Shown here: positions 1 to 5,883 of the stretch, piece by piece
How positions within the stretch are numbered: position 1 is the first letter of the stretch
Layout of the letters: the number at the start of each line of letters is the position of its first letter
Source of the DNA: DATAYF01 sp036272735
GTDB taxonomy: Bacteria; Chloroflexota; Ktedonobacteria; Ktedonobacterales; Ktedonobacteraceae
Direction of reading: 5' to 3'
Assembly: GCA_036272735.1 (NCBI GenBank)
Contig: DATAYF010000264.1
Coordinates: 1 to 5,885 of the forward strand
DNA: 5,885 nt
The notes under the pieces: model-generated
What the model was told of the DNA's origin: nothing
What the model saw: the letters and a program-made list of their open reading frames with translations, nothing else
Databases searched by the model: none
Program-made: the position numbers and the translations under genes

Positions 1-1174
1 TACTAGCCGACCAGGAAATTGCGCCATTTCCACCAGTACTGTTACGCAACGTGAGCGTGCGTAACGTGTTCGCGCCCTGTTGGTCCGCGCCTAAGTTCAT
101 GCGGGTATCATCCAGCCCAAATTGCGATGGGTATGTTTGACCAGAAATGAGAAGCAGAGAGGCCGAGGCTGAATAGCGTGTGAGCATATCCTCAGCTTCC
201 AACATATGCGCACCAGCAGCCCAACTACTGTCGATGAGCAAGGTCACATTCCTGGAGCCATTTTTATCAACCTGGATCTTGCTGCTACCCGCGTCTGTCC
301 TGACCTGCTCACCAATATCATGCGACAAGAAGACGAACCCGGATGGCGTAAAGTGTGAGATGTGCACAACAACCGACTGCCCATTGCTCACTTTATTGTT
401 TGAAAGCATCAATGTTGGCAAATGATTACTACTGCTCGCCGTGCTCGCCGCGTGTGAGGGATGCTGCAAGGAAAGCGACACCAGGAGCCCATCGACAACG
501 AAACCAACCACAGCCAGAGCAACCATACAGATAATAAATAAGCGCAGCCGCGAGGCACGCATACGTACCTGCTTCCCAGGCCAGGGCAAAGCTATATAAC
601 CATCGGCAGCCGCACGCTCGATGTCTGCGCGTTCGATGCGCTGACCATCATTACTGTCGGGAAGGCGACGTGTAGCCAGCGGATCAGTACGATTTTGCCA
701 GGCATCTTGCTGGGTCTCCTCCTCGTCATCGTCATCCTCGCTGTCGGGCAACACCCACAGGGGCACGGTATCGTTTTGCCCATTCGCCACCTGTGGCATA
801 GGGGTACTGTCGCGCTGAATTTCGGACGACATATCGCGATAGGGGGAAAGACGAGCATTTTTCGGCTTGCGCAATGGTTTTTGTGCCACCTCTTCGATGC
901 GTTGAGCAGCGACATTCAGTTTGCGCAACACCTGCGCCGCCATATCGACGTGGTTATCACCGACACTGGCGGGAGTTTCAACGGTGGCCTGGGATTGAGC
1001 GTACTCCCCATTTGGCAACGTTTTTTGGGCAGCAAAAGAACTATCAACGTGCTCGTCTTGTAACGGATTGCTTCCAGAGGCGCGCTGCGACTTCAATAAT
1101 TGCGTACATGCATCACAGAGCATAGCAGCATCAGAACAAGGCTGCTGGCAGCGCATACAGCGATTAGTAACCAT
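1..1174 (-). CDS. Zinc-ribbon, single-pass membrane protein with Ig/BACON-like exterior (partial, 3' end outside window)
   Basis: An open frame of 391 codons runs from ATG at 1174 to the left edge without a stop, so the C-terminus is missing. Seen directly: an N-terminal CxxC-x10-CxxC pattern (C6, C9, C20, C23) typical of a zinc ribbon; a long hydrophilic, probably disordered stretch with an acidic run (D144-E153); basic residues (K201-R211) leading into one hydrophobic segment (about 212-231); then a Ser/Thr/Gly-rich beta-type region. Residues 252-350 resemble an Ig-like fold, and 352-391 (LTLRNSTGGNGAISWSAS) resemble the start of a BACON-type repeat. By the positive-inside rule the zinc ribbon is cytoplasmic and the C-terminal part extracellular. 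The ATG has a modest upstream AGGA. In-frame stops at 1208-1210 and 1214-1216 limit any extension; a GTG at 1204 is the only alternative start. It has its own 293-bp upstream gap and a terminator separates it from pheT, so it is probably independently transcribed. The function is not recognised; signalling or surface display is a guess. Confidence 0.85.
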   Translation of the reverse strand, partial: MVTNRCMRCQQPCSDAAMLCDACTQLLKSQRASGSNPLQDEHVDSSFAAQKTLPNGEYAQSQATVETPASVGDNHVDMAAQVLRKLNVAAQRIEEVAQKPLRKPKNARLSPYRDMSSEIQRDSTPMPQVANGQNDTVPLWVLPDSEDDDDEEETQQDAWQNRTDPLATRRLPDSNDGQRIERADIERAAADGYIALPWPGKQVRMRASRLRLFIICMVALAVVGFVVDGLLVSLSLQHPSHAASTASSSNHLPTLMLSNNKVSNGQSVVVHISHFTPSGFVFLSHDIGEQVRTDAGSSKIQVDKNGSRNVTLLIDSSWAAGAHMLEAEDMLTRYSASASLLLISGQTYPSQFGLDDTRMNLGADQQGANTLRTLTLRNSTGGNGAISWSAS

Positions 1175-1411
1175 CTTGGCTATTTTCCTACTTATGCAGA
1201 ACACTCGTCAAAATTATGTGCCTGGTCTATAAATGCAGAACACTCGTCAAAATTATGTGCCTGGTCTATAAACAAAAAATAGATACGTTTTTATATAGAG
1301 AACCAACAATCCGACTGAGATAATTTGTTGCTATCTTTAAAACGAGGGATACACAGAATAGTCACTCTTACATGCAAGGAGGGACTAATGGGAGGTTGTT
1401 AACTTTCACGC
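1175..1411. other. Gene-free intergenic region upstream of the zinc-ribbon gene
   Basis: This stretch lies between the pheT terminator and the left-edge gene and should hold that gene's promoter. I find no convincing -35/-10 pair. The best minus-strand candidate is TTGTTG (1304-1309) and TATCTA (1280-1285) with an 18-nt spacer, which is weak at the -10. The region is AT-rich around 1272-1345 and contains the 39-bp tandem repeat at 1194-1271. No RNA gene is evident. Confidence 0.5.
1194..1271. repeat. Exact tandem duplication of a 39-bp unit
   Basis: The unit at 1194-1232 is repeated without a mismatch at 1233-1271. Each copy begins ATGCAGAACACTCGTCAAAA on the plus strand and ends GGTCTATAA. 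The second copy is only 20 bp from the start codon of the left-edge gene when the first copy is counted as nearest, so the array sits in that gene's likely promoter or 5' leader. There is no spacer between copies, so it is not a CRISPR. Both copies contain in-frame stops relative to the downstream gene, so the array is non-coding there. On the minus strand each copy has TTGACG and CATAAT elements, but their spacing does not fit a standard sigma70 promoter. Confidence 0.95.
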
Positions 1412-1459
1412 AAAAAAGCGGGACGATTCTTAGATAGATCGAGATAGATCGTCCCGCTT
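1412..1459 (-). terminator. Intrinsic terminator of the pheST operon
   Basis: A perfect 12-bp stem is formed by 1416-1427 (AAGCGGGACGAT) and 1448-1459 (ATCGTCCCGCTT), with a 20-nt loop. Read on the minus strand, the hairpin is followed by six T residues (1412-1417; two of these also close the stem). It begins 8 nt after the pheT stop codon, so it ends the operon and insulates the next minus-strand gene. The loop contains a direct repeat, AGATAGATC at 1432-1440 and 1442-1450. Confidence 0.9.
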
Positions 1460-1467
1460 AGACAAAT

Positions 1468-4029
1468 TTAGCGCAGCACCGCGCCAAACTCGGCTTTCAA
1501 GGCATTCAGGATGCGCTCTTGTAACGCGTTGGCCTCCGCGTCGGTCAGGGTGCGCTCTGGTGATTGGTAGACCAGCGAGTAGGTCAAATTCTTCTTGCCC
1601 ACGGGAATGGGATCGCCCGTGTAGACATCAAAGAGGGTTGCCGCGCGCAACAACTCGCCACCATGGCGCATAATCGCATCATGCAACGCCTGAGCGGTCA
1701 CCTGCTGATCGACAACCAGGGCCAGGTCACGCGTCAACTCCTGCTGGCGGGGAATACGCTGGTAGGTGATACGCACGGGCACGGCCTCGTACAAGCGCTC
1801 AAGATCGAGTTCGCCCAGGTACGCACGATAGGGCAGATCATAGCGTTCCTGCACAAGCGGATGCACCTCACCGACGATACCAACGGGACTAAAAACCTCC
1901 TCGCCGCTCTCGACACGCCGTGGCAGTTCTAGCAGCGCGCAGCGGCCAGGATGAAAGGTGGGGTGCTGCGTTGGCGTGAAGCGGTAGCGCGCAATCTTGA
2001 GACTACTCAACAGTTCCTCGACGATGCCTTTGATATCGTAAAAATCAGCCGGGCGCGCCAGTTCGGCAATCCACGACACGTCCGCCGGACCACACAGCGC
2101 CAGGCCAAGCGTGCGCCGTTCATCGGGCAACTGCTGTGGTTCGGCGGAGGGGAGATAGCGCCGCCCGATTTCAAAGAAACGGAGACCAGCACGCAGATGC
2201 TTGCTATTTTCCTGTAGCGTCTCTAGCAAGCCGCTCATAAGCGTCAGGCGCAGACTATCCATGTCGCTGCTCAGCGGGTTAACAATCCCAACTGTAGGAA
2301 GAGAACGAGCGGCAGATGGTGCCAGCGCCGTGCTGCCGTTCGGCTTGATGGCTGGCATAGCAGCAGCCTCTACTGGAGCCTGCAACAAGGGCTGAGCCGC
2401 AGCACCTGCTGGAGATTGCAACAGGTATTGGGCAGCGATTTCGTCACTTTGTGACAATACATTGAGCATGCGAGCAGGACTCGTCAGTGTGTACGAGACG
2501 ATTTCGTTGAGTCCCGCACCGATCAGCATTTCGCGCAACTCGTGCTCACGCTCGAACCAGTGGTCATACACGGAGGCTGGCAGCGGCCCATCGGGAATGG
2601 TGCTCGGAATTTTTTCGTAACCAATCATACGAATAACTTCTTCGACCAGGTCGGCACTTTCCGTCACATCCGAACGATAAGTTGGCACGGTCACAGCCAT
2701 ATGCTTCCCCAATTCATCGGGCACCACCTGAAAGTCTAGCGCGCGCAGGGCATCCACGGCTTCCTGCTGCGTCACCTGCATTGAAGTGAGCCACTCGATA
2801 TCGGCAATCGAGAACGAGAGTGTGCGTGGCTGCACGGGATGAGGATAGACATCGACAACGCCCGGATGCACGGTAGCAGCGGCATAATCGACCAGCAGTT
2901 GCGCGGCACGGTCGGCAGCGGCAAGCGTCAACTCAGGATCAAGCCCCTTTTCAAAGCGGGCCGAAGCTTCAGTGCGTAAACCCAGCTTGACGGAGGTGCG
3001 GCGCACATTGCTGGCCTTGAAGTTCGCAGACTCCAACAAGACGGTCGTGGTCGCATCGTGCACTTCGCTCTTCGCACCACCCATGACGCCAGCAATCGCG
3101 GTGGGGCCGGTGGGATCGGTAATTAATAGCATGTCGGGCGTTAATTTACGCTTGATATCGTCCAGTGTCACCAGCGTCTCACCCTCGTGGGCGCGGCGTA
3201 CGATGATGTGTCGCTCCGGCACGCGCTCGTAATCGAAGCCATGCAGCGGCTGGCCGAACTCCAACATGACGTAATTGGTAATGTCGACCACGTTGCTGAT
3301 CGGGCGCATGCCAGCAGCGAGCAAACGCCGTCCCATCCAACTTGGCGATGGACCAGTCTGAACGCCACCGATCACGCGCGCGCTATACCGTGGGCAAAGC
3401 TCCGCGTCCTCCACCGTCACCCGCACCATCTCAGCAGCGGGCGTGCCCTGCTCCTGGAAGGTACATGGGGGCATGTGGAGTTGTTGACCAGTCAGCGCAG
3501 CAACCTCGCGTGCGATACCGATGATGGAAGAGAGGTCACCCCGATGCGCCTTAATCGCGAAGTCGAATACGACCTCCCCAAACAGGTCGCGTAACTTCAG
3601 ACCCAGTTCGGTATCGGGATCGAGGATATAGATGCCGGAATGGTCATTGCCCATGCCCAGTTCACGTGGTGAGCAGAGCATGCCCTGCGAAACGTAGCCC
3701 ATTTTGCGCGACTCGGTGATGGTAATATCGCCAACTTTAGCGCCCGGCAACGCCAGCGGCACCTTGTCTCCCTGCTTGATATTGGGGGCACCACAGATGA
3801 CGTTGAATTCTTGAGAACCAGTAGTCACGCGCGTATAGTTAAGGTGATCCGAATTTTCGACTTTTTCCAGGTGACTAATCTGGGCCGTGACAATGGTATC
3901 GCCCCACGCCTGCCCAATGTATTCGATAGACTCGACCTCTAGGCCAGCCATCGTCAGCACGTGGGCCAGTTCTTCGGGCGACTGCGAGATATCAACATAA
4001 TCTTTGAGCCAGCTCAAAGGTACTCTCAT
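1468..4029 (-). CDS. pheT: Phenylalanine--tRNA ligase beta subunit
   Basis: This is the beta chain of the cytoplasmic alpha2beta2 enzyme that attaches phenylalanine to tRNA-Phe. It binds the tRNA and carries the editing site that removes mischarged tyrosine. The 853 residues are slightly longer than the usual 790-820. Domains in order: N-terminal MRVPLSWLKDYVD; EMAP/OB-type tRNA-binding domain (about 40-150); B3/B4 editing domain (about 210-390) with NVVDITNYVMLEFGQPLHGFD-type core around 246-266 and LLESANF (331-337); B5 domain (about 400-475) with PTYRSDV and EEVIRMIGY; synthetase-like core (about 480-745) with NPLSSDMDSLR (584-594); and a C-terminal FDX-ACB anticodon-binding domain (about 757-852) ending in TYSLVYQSPERTLTD. 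H263 and E333 fall where editing-site residues occur in homologues. An Ala/Pro-rich insert (about 526-578) is unusual. The start at 4029 has AAGGAG (4040-4045) ten bases upstream. The gene follows pheS by 28 nt and shares its T-box control. Confidence 0.98.
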   Translation of the reverse strand: MRVPLSWLKDYVDISQSPEELAHVLTMAGLEVESIEYIGQAWGDTIVTAQISHLEKVENSDHLNYTRVTTGSQEFNVICGAPNIKQGDKVPLALPGAKVGDITITESRKMGYVSQGMLCSPRELGMGNDHSGIYILDPDTELGLKLRDLFGEVVFDFAIKAHRGDLSSIIGIAREVAALTGQQLHMPPCTFQEQGTPAAEMVRVTVEDAELCPRYSARVIGGVQTGPSPSWMGRRLLAAGMRPISNVVDITNYVMLEFGQPLHGFDYERVPERHIIVRRAHEGETLVTLDDIKRKLTPDMLLITDPTGPTAIAGVMGGAKSEVHDATTTVLLESANFKASNVRRTSVKLGLRTEASARFEKGLDPELTLAAADRAAQLLVDYAAATVHPGVVDVYPHPVQPRTLSFSIADIEWLTSMQVTQQEAVDALRALDFQVVPDELGKHMAVTVPTYRSDVTESADLVEEVIRMIGYEKIPSTIPDGPLPASVYDHWFEREHELREMLIGAGLNEIVSYTLTSPARMLNVLSQSDEIAAQYLLQSPAGAAAQPLLQAPVEAAAMPAIKPNGSTALAPSAARSLPTVGIVNPLSSDMDSLRLTLMSGLLETLQENSKHLRAGLRFFEIGRRYLPSAEPQQLPDERRTLGLALCGPADVSWIAELARPADFYDIKGIVEELLSSLKIARYRFTPTQHPTFHPGRCALLELPRRVESGEEVFSPVGIVGEVHPLVQERYDLPYRAYLGELDLERLYEAVPVRITYQRIPRQQELTRDLALVVDQQVTAQALHDAIMRHGGELLRAATLFDVYTGDPIPVGKKNLTYSLVYQSPERTLTDAEANALQERILNALKAEFGAVLR

Positions 4030-4039
4030 GCTACATTTA

Positions 4040-4045
4040 CTCCTT
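4040..4045 (-). promoter_or_regulatory. Ribosome binding site of pheT
   Basis: AAGGAG on the minus strand lies in the 28-nt gap between pheS and pheT, 10 nt before the pheT ATG. It supports translation of pheT from its own initiation site on the shared transcript and fixes the start at 4029. Confidence 0.75.
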
Positions 4046-4057
4046 CATTCCGTATAC

Positions 4058-5104
4058 TTAAAGCTGACGCAAGAAGCGCAGGTCATTGCTTGAGAACTGT
4101 CGAATGTCGTCGACATTGTAGCGCAACATGGCGATGCGTTCGACGCCCATCCCAAAGGCGAAGCCGCGATATTTCTCCGGATCATAGCCCACCTCGCGCA
4201 ACACTTTGGGATGCACCATGCCGGAACCAAGGATTTCCAACCAGCCGGTATATTTGCAGGCGCGGCAGCCTTTGCCACCGCAGACGCCACAGCTAATATC
4301 AACCTCCGCACTGGGTTCCGTGAACGGGAAGTAGCTGCCACGGAAGCGCAGGCGACGATCCTCGCCGAACAGCTCGTGCGCGAAGCGCTCAAGGCAGCCC
4401 TTCAGGTCGGCCATCGTGCAGTATTCATCGATCAGCAGACCCTCGATCTGGTGGAACATGGCTTCGTGCGTTGCGTCGATGGCCTCATTACGATACACCT
4501 TACCGGGAACGACCACGCGTACCGGGGGACGCGTATCCTGCATGACGTGGATCTGCATGGGCGAGGTTTGCGTGCGCAGCAAAATCTGACCCGGCTCAAC
4601 CCAGAAGGTATCCTGCATATCGCGTGCCGGGTGGTCCGAGGGCAAGTTGAGCGCCTGAAAATTATAGTAATCGGTCTCGACCTCAAAGCCCTGCACCACC
4701 TGGAAGCCCATCTTGACGAAGATCTGGGTCACATCGTGCATGACGCGTGAGATGGGGTGCATATGCCCGGCGGGTAGCGCGCGCCCAGGCAAAGTGACAT
4801 CGATGCGCTCTTGCTCCAGGGCCAGCAACATTTCGCGCTGGCTCAGCGCGTCGCGCCTGGCGGCGAGCGACTTTTCCAGTTCGGTTTTGACAGCGTTGAT
4901 CTTCTGGCCAACCATCGGACGCTCGTCTTTGGCGAGTTTAGGCATCACCGCCGAGAGGTTTTTCAGTTCGCCGCGATTGCGTCCCAGGTATTTTGTATTC
5001 CATGCTTCTAAGTCTGCCGAGTTTTCAACGGTCGCCAACTCAGCCATAGCGCGGGTGCGTAGGGCATCGAGCTGCCCTAATAAGTCTTCTAATTGTCCAA
5101 TCAT
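4058..5104 (-). CDS. pheS: Phenylalanine--tRNA ligase alpha subunit
   Basis: This is the catalytic alpha chain, a class II aminoacyl-tRNA synthetase that makes Phe-AMP and transfers Phe to tRNA-Phe in the cytoplasm with PheT. From ATG 5104 it has 348 residues, normal for the family. Residues 1-100 form the charged N-terminal coiled-coil arm that contacts tRNA. The catalytic domain follows: motif 1 region (GHMHPISRVMHDV, 113-125, then DHPARDMQDTFW, 157-168), the RTQTSP substrate loop (177-182), motif 2 (KVYRNEAIDATHEAMFHQIE, 202-221), YFPFTEPS (258-265), and motif 3 (GMGVERIAML, 318-327). The Ala of GFAFGMG (A316), which lines the Phe pocket in homologues, is present. Four cysteines (C272, C275, C280, C283) form a CxxC...CxxC knob also known in Bacillus-type PheS. 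The frame stays open up to 5251, but GGGAGG lies 4 nt before ATG 5104 and homology begins there. The extra 49 codons would be the T-box antiterminator and terminator read as protein. Confidence 0.97.
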   Translation of the reverse strand: MIGQLEDLLGQLDALRTRAMAELATVENSADLEAWNTKYLGRNRGELKNLSAVMPKLAKDERPMVGQKINAVKTELEKSLAARRDALSQREMLLALEQERIDVTLPGRALPAGHMHPISRVMHDVTQIFVKMGFQVVQGFEVETDYYNFQALNLPSDHPARDMQDTFWVEPGQILLRTQTSPMQIHVMQDTRPPVRVVVPGKVYRNEAIDATHEAMFHQIEGLLIDEYCTMADLKGCLERFAHELFGEDRRLRFRGSYFPFTEPSAEVDISCGVCGGKGCRACKYTGWLEILGSGMVHPKVLREVGYDPEKYRGFAFGMGVERIAMLRYNVDDIRQFSSNDLRFLRQL

Positions 5105-5108
5105 GCAA

Positions 5109-5114
5109 CCTCCC
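5109..5114 (-). promoter_or_regulatory. Ribosome binding site of pheS
   Basis: GGGAGG on the minus strand lies 4 nt before the ATG at 5104, directly after a second T6 tract (5115-5120). It decides the pheS start in favour of 5104 over the in-frame ATG at 5251, which lies inside the riboswitch. Confidence 0.85.
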
Positions 5115-5121
5115 AAAAAAC

Positions 5122-5159
5122 AAAAAACCGACACTCGTCTACAGGACGAAGTTGTCGGT
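5122..5159 (-). terminator. Regulated intrinsic terminator of the pheS T-box leader
   Basis: ACCGACA (5153-5159) pairs with TGTCGGT (5127-5133), and CTTCGTC/GACGAG extends the stem inward around a CTGTA loop. Six T residues follow on the minus strand (5122-5127). The inner segment TTCGTCCTGTA (5140-5150) is also the 3' arm of the antiterminator, so the two folds exclude each other. It ends just before the pheS ribosome binding site and should stop transcription when tRNA-Phe is charged. Confidence 0.92.
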
Positions 5160-5466
5160 AACGCAAGCTCCGTGGTACCACCTATATTGAATTCCGTCTG
5201 ACTATACGCAGGATAATGAACGAATAGCAGAATAGTCAGACTGTTTTCCACTTGGTTTGTCCGCTAACGGGGACGACCGGGGCTATCTAGCGCCGTACGA
5301 TGATGATGTTACTTACACACACGTACGCACGGTTTCAATGGCCAGCTCTGGGGTGAACTTCAGCGTACACACACGCGAAAAGGCTTGCAGTCGGTGGCCT
5401 TTTCTCCCTGCGGCGTGCCGCGTGCGCTTACTCTCCCCATCTGCGCTTTGCAGTATCTATTTACAA
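5122..5466 (-). ncRNA. T-box riboswitch (tRNA-Phe-sensing leader) of pheST
   Basis: This untranslated leader senses uncharged tRNA-Phe and controls transcription into pheST. Seen in the minus strand, 5' to 3': Stem I base TGGGG (5435-5439) pairs with CCCCA (5349-5353). The specifier loop has AGAGTAA (5428-5434) opposite TGAAGTTCA (5354-5362). The triplet TTC at 5355-5357, followed by A, is a phenylalanine codon and would pair with the GAA anticodon. Above it are GCG/CGC and CACGCG/CGCGTG, and a perfect 8-bp distal hairpin (5377-5384 with 5397-5404). A perfect 10-bp Stem III follows (5232-5241 with 5196-5205). In the antiterminator, TATAGG (5181-5186) pairs with CCTGTA (5140-5145) and ACGGA (5169-5173) with TTCGT (5146-5150), leaving the 7-nt bulge TGGTACC (5174-5180). 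TGGT complements the ACCA end of tRNA-Phe. The specifier, the bulge and the downstream gene all agree. The 5' end is set from the predicted start site and is approximate. Confidence 0.96.
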
Positions 5467-5472
5467 GAAAAT

Positions 5473-5501
5473 ATTATAGCAAATCCCGTTGCAAAAGTCT
5501 A
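5473..5501 (-). promoter_or_regulatory. Promoter of the pheST operon
   Basis: On the minus strand a perfect -10 TATAAT (5473-5478) is preceded by TGC, making an extended -10. It lies 17 nt from a -35-like TAGACT (5496-5501; 4 of 6 consensus bases). Transcription should start near 5466, just upstream of T-box Stem I. The -35 element is only 5 bp from the -35 of the divergent tRNA-Pro promoter. Confidence 0.82.
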
Positions 5502-5506
5502 GCCAC

Positions 5507-5536
5507 TTGACGAGTTGGGGATGAATTTGGTATACT
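5507..5536 (+). promoter_or_regulatory. Promoter of the tRNA-Pro gene
   Basis: TTGACG (5507-5512) and TATACT (5531-5536) are separated by 18 nt on the plus strand. This predicts transcription starting around 5543, leaving a short 5' leader of about a dozen bases before the tRNA at 5555. It is arranged back to back with the pheST promoter. Confidence 0.75.
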
Positions 5537-5554
5537 ATGTGCATTCCAATAAAG

Positions 5555-5628
5555 CGGGGTGTAGCGCAGCCCGGTAGCGCACTTCAATGGGGTTGAAGTG
5601 GTCGGAGGTTCAAATCCTCTCACCCCGA
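5555..5628 (+). tRNA. tRNA-Pro (anticodon GGG)
   Basis: A complete 74-nt cloverleaf can be folded by eye. The acceptor stem is CGGGGTG/CACCCCG, with T8-A9 and D-stem GCGC/GCGC. The anticodon stem CTTCA/TGAAG carries the loop ATGGGGT, giving anticodon GGG with G37. A 5-nt variable loop is followed by the T-arm GGAGG-TTCAAAT-CCTCT and discriminator A73. GGG reads proline codon CCC (and CCU by wobble). C1-G72, A73 and G37 are bacterial tRNA-Pro identity features. The 3' CCA is not encoded (ACTAAC follows), so it must be added after transcription. The gene stands alone, with its own promoter and a downstream hairpin. Confidence 0.96.
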
Positions 5629-5635
5629 CTAACAA

Positions 5636-5680
5636 GAAGGCGGCAGGTGTCTTGATGAAGACGCTTGCCGCCTTCGTTTA
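5636..5680 (+). terminator. Long hairpin terminator after tRNA-Pro, probably bidirectional
   Basis: GAAGGCGGCAGGTGTCTT (5636-5653) pairs along all 18 positions with AAGACGCTTGCCGCCTTC (5658-5675), including two G-T wobbles, around a GATG loop. On the plus strand it is followed by GTTTA, a weak T tract; on the minus strand by TTGTTAG after a CTTC arm. It begins 8 nt past the tRNA and lies between the tRNA and a gene converging from the right. It therefore probably ends transcripts from both directions. Termination efficiency cannot be judged because the T tracts are short. Confidence 0.78.
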
Positions 5681-5766
5681 TGGCATCGACTGAAAAACAC
5701 GATCAGGCAAAAACCAGGATTGAGAGCAAAACTGGGAGCAAAACACAAAATGAGATTAAAACCACG

Positions 5767-5883
5767 CTAACGCTTTGCCGGGACTCCACCACTCTCTTCA
5801 CCATCATCCCCATCACCCTTATCACCAAACATATCATCCCACGTTTCCACTACCTCTTCTTGCATCGACGGCAACAGATGCCC
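5767..5883 (-). CDS. C-terminal tail of an unidentified protein (partial, 5' end outside window)
   Basis: On the minus strand an open frame enters from the right edge and ends at TAG (5767-5769), giving 38 visible residues. It reads GHLLPSMQEEVVETWDDMFG and continues with a Gly/Asp/Glu-rich stretch ending SGGVPAKR. The other two minus-strand frames are closed by stops within this interval. The acidic, flexible composition fits a disordered C-terminus, but no family can be assigned. The gene converges on the tRNA-Pro terminator region. That the frame is coding is an inference from its openness and composition over a short length. Confidence 0.5.
   Translation of the reverse strand, partial: GHLLPSMQEEVVETWDDMFGDKGDGDDGEESGGVPAKR

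Noticed and set aside
1202..1238. A sigma70 promoter formed by the repeat (TTGACG with TATAGA or CATAAT on the minus strand)
   Set aside because: TTGACG lies 13 nt from TATAGA and 26 nt from CATAAT, both outside the usable spacing range.
1194..1271. CRISPR array or short tandem-repeat protein encoded by the 39-bp units
   Set aside because: There are only two units with no spacer between them. The plus-strand frame through them is short, overlaps the left-edge gene antisense, and merely repeats AEHSSKLCAWSIN because the DNA is duplicated.
1377..1402. Shine-Dalgarno-like AGGAGGG followed by ATG at 1388 on the plus strand
   Set aside because: The frame reads only four codons (MGGC) before TAA, so it is not a credible gene. 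I cannot show it is a leader peptide either, because nothing on the plus strand follows it.
1564..3594. Several long plus-strand open frames inside pheT
   Set aside because: They are antisense to a clearly conserved gene, lack ribosome binding sites and recognisable domains, and follow from the GC-biased codon use of pheT.
4211..5201. Plus-strand open frames of 162-179 codons antisense to pheS
   Set aside because: The opposite strand encodes all PheS motifs in order. These frames show no domain and one runs into the T-box leader.
5257..5502. An 81-codon plus-strand frame over the T-box leader
   Set aside because: The interval is fully explained by Stem I and the rest of the riboswitch on the minus strand. 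The frame has no ribosome binding site and ends within the pheST promoter.
5555..5628. That the tRNA might be tRNA-Phe, the ligand of the adjacent T-box
   Set aside because: The anticodon loop reads ATGGGGT, giving GGG (proline), and C1-G72 with G37 also fits proline. It is not the T-box ligand.
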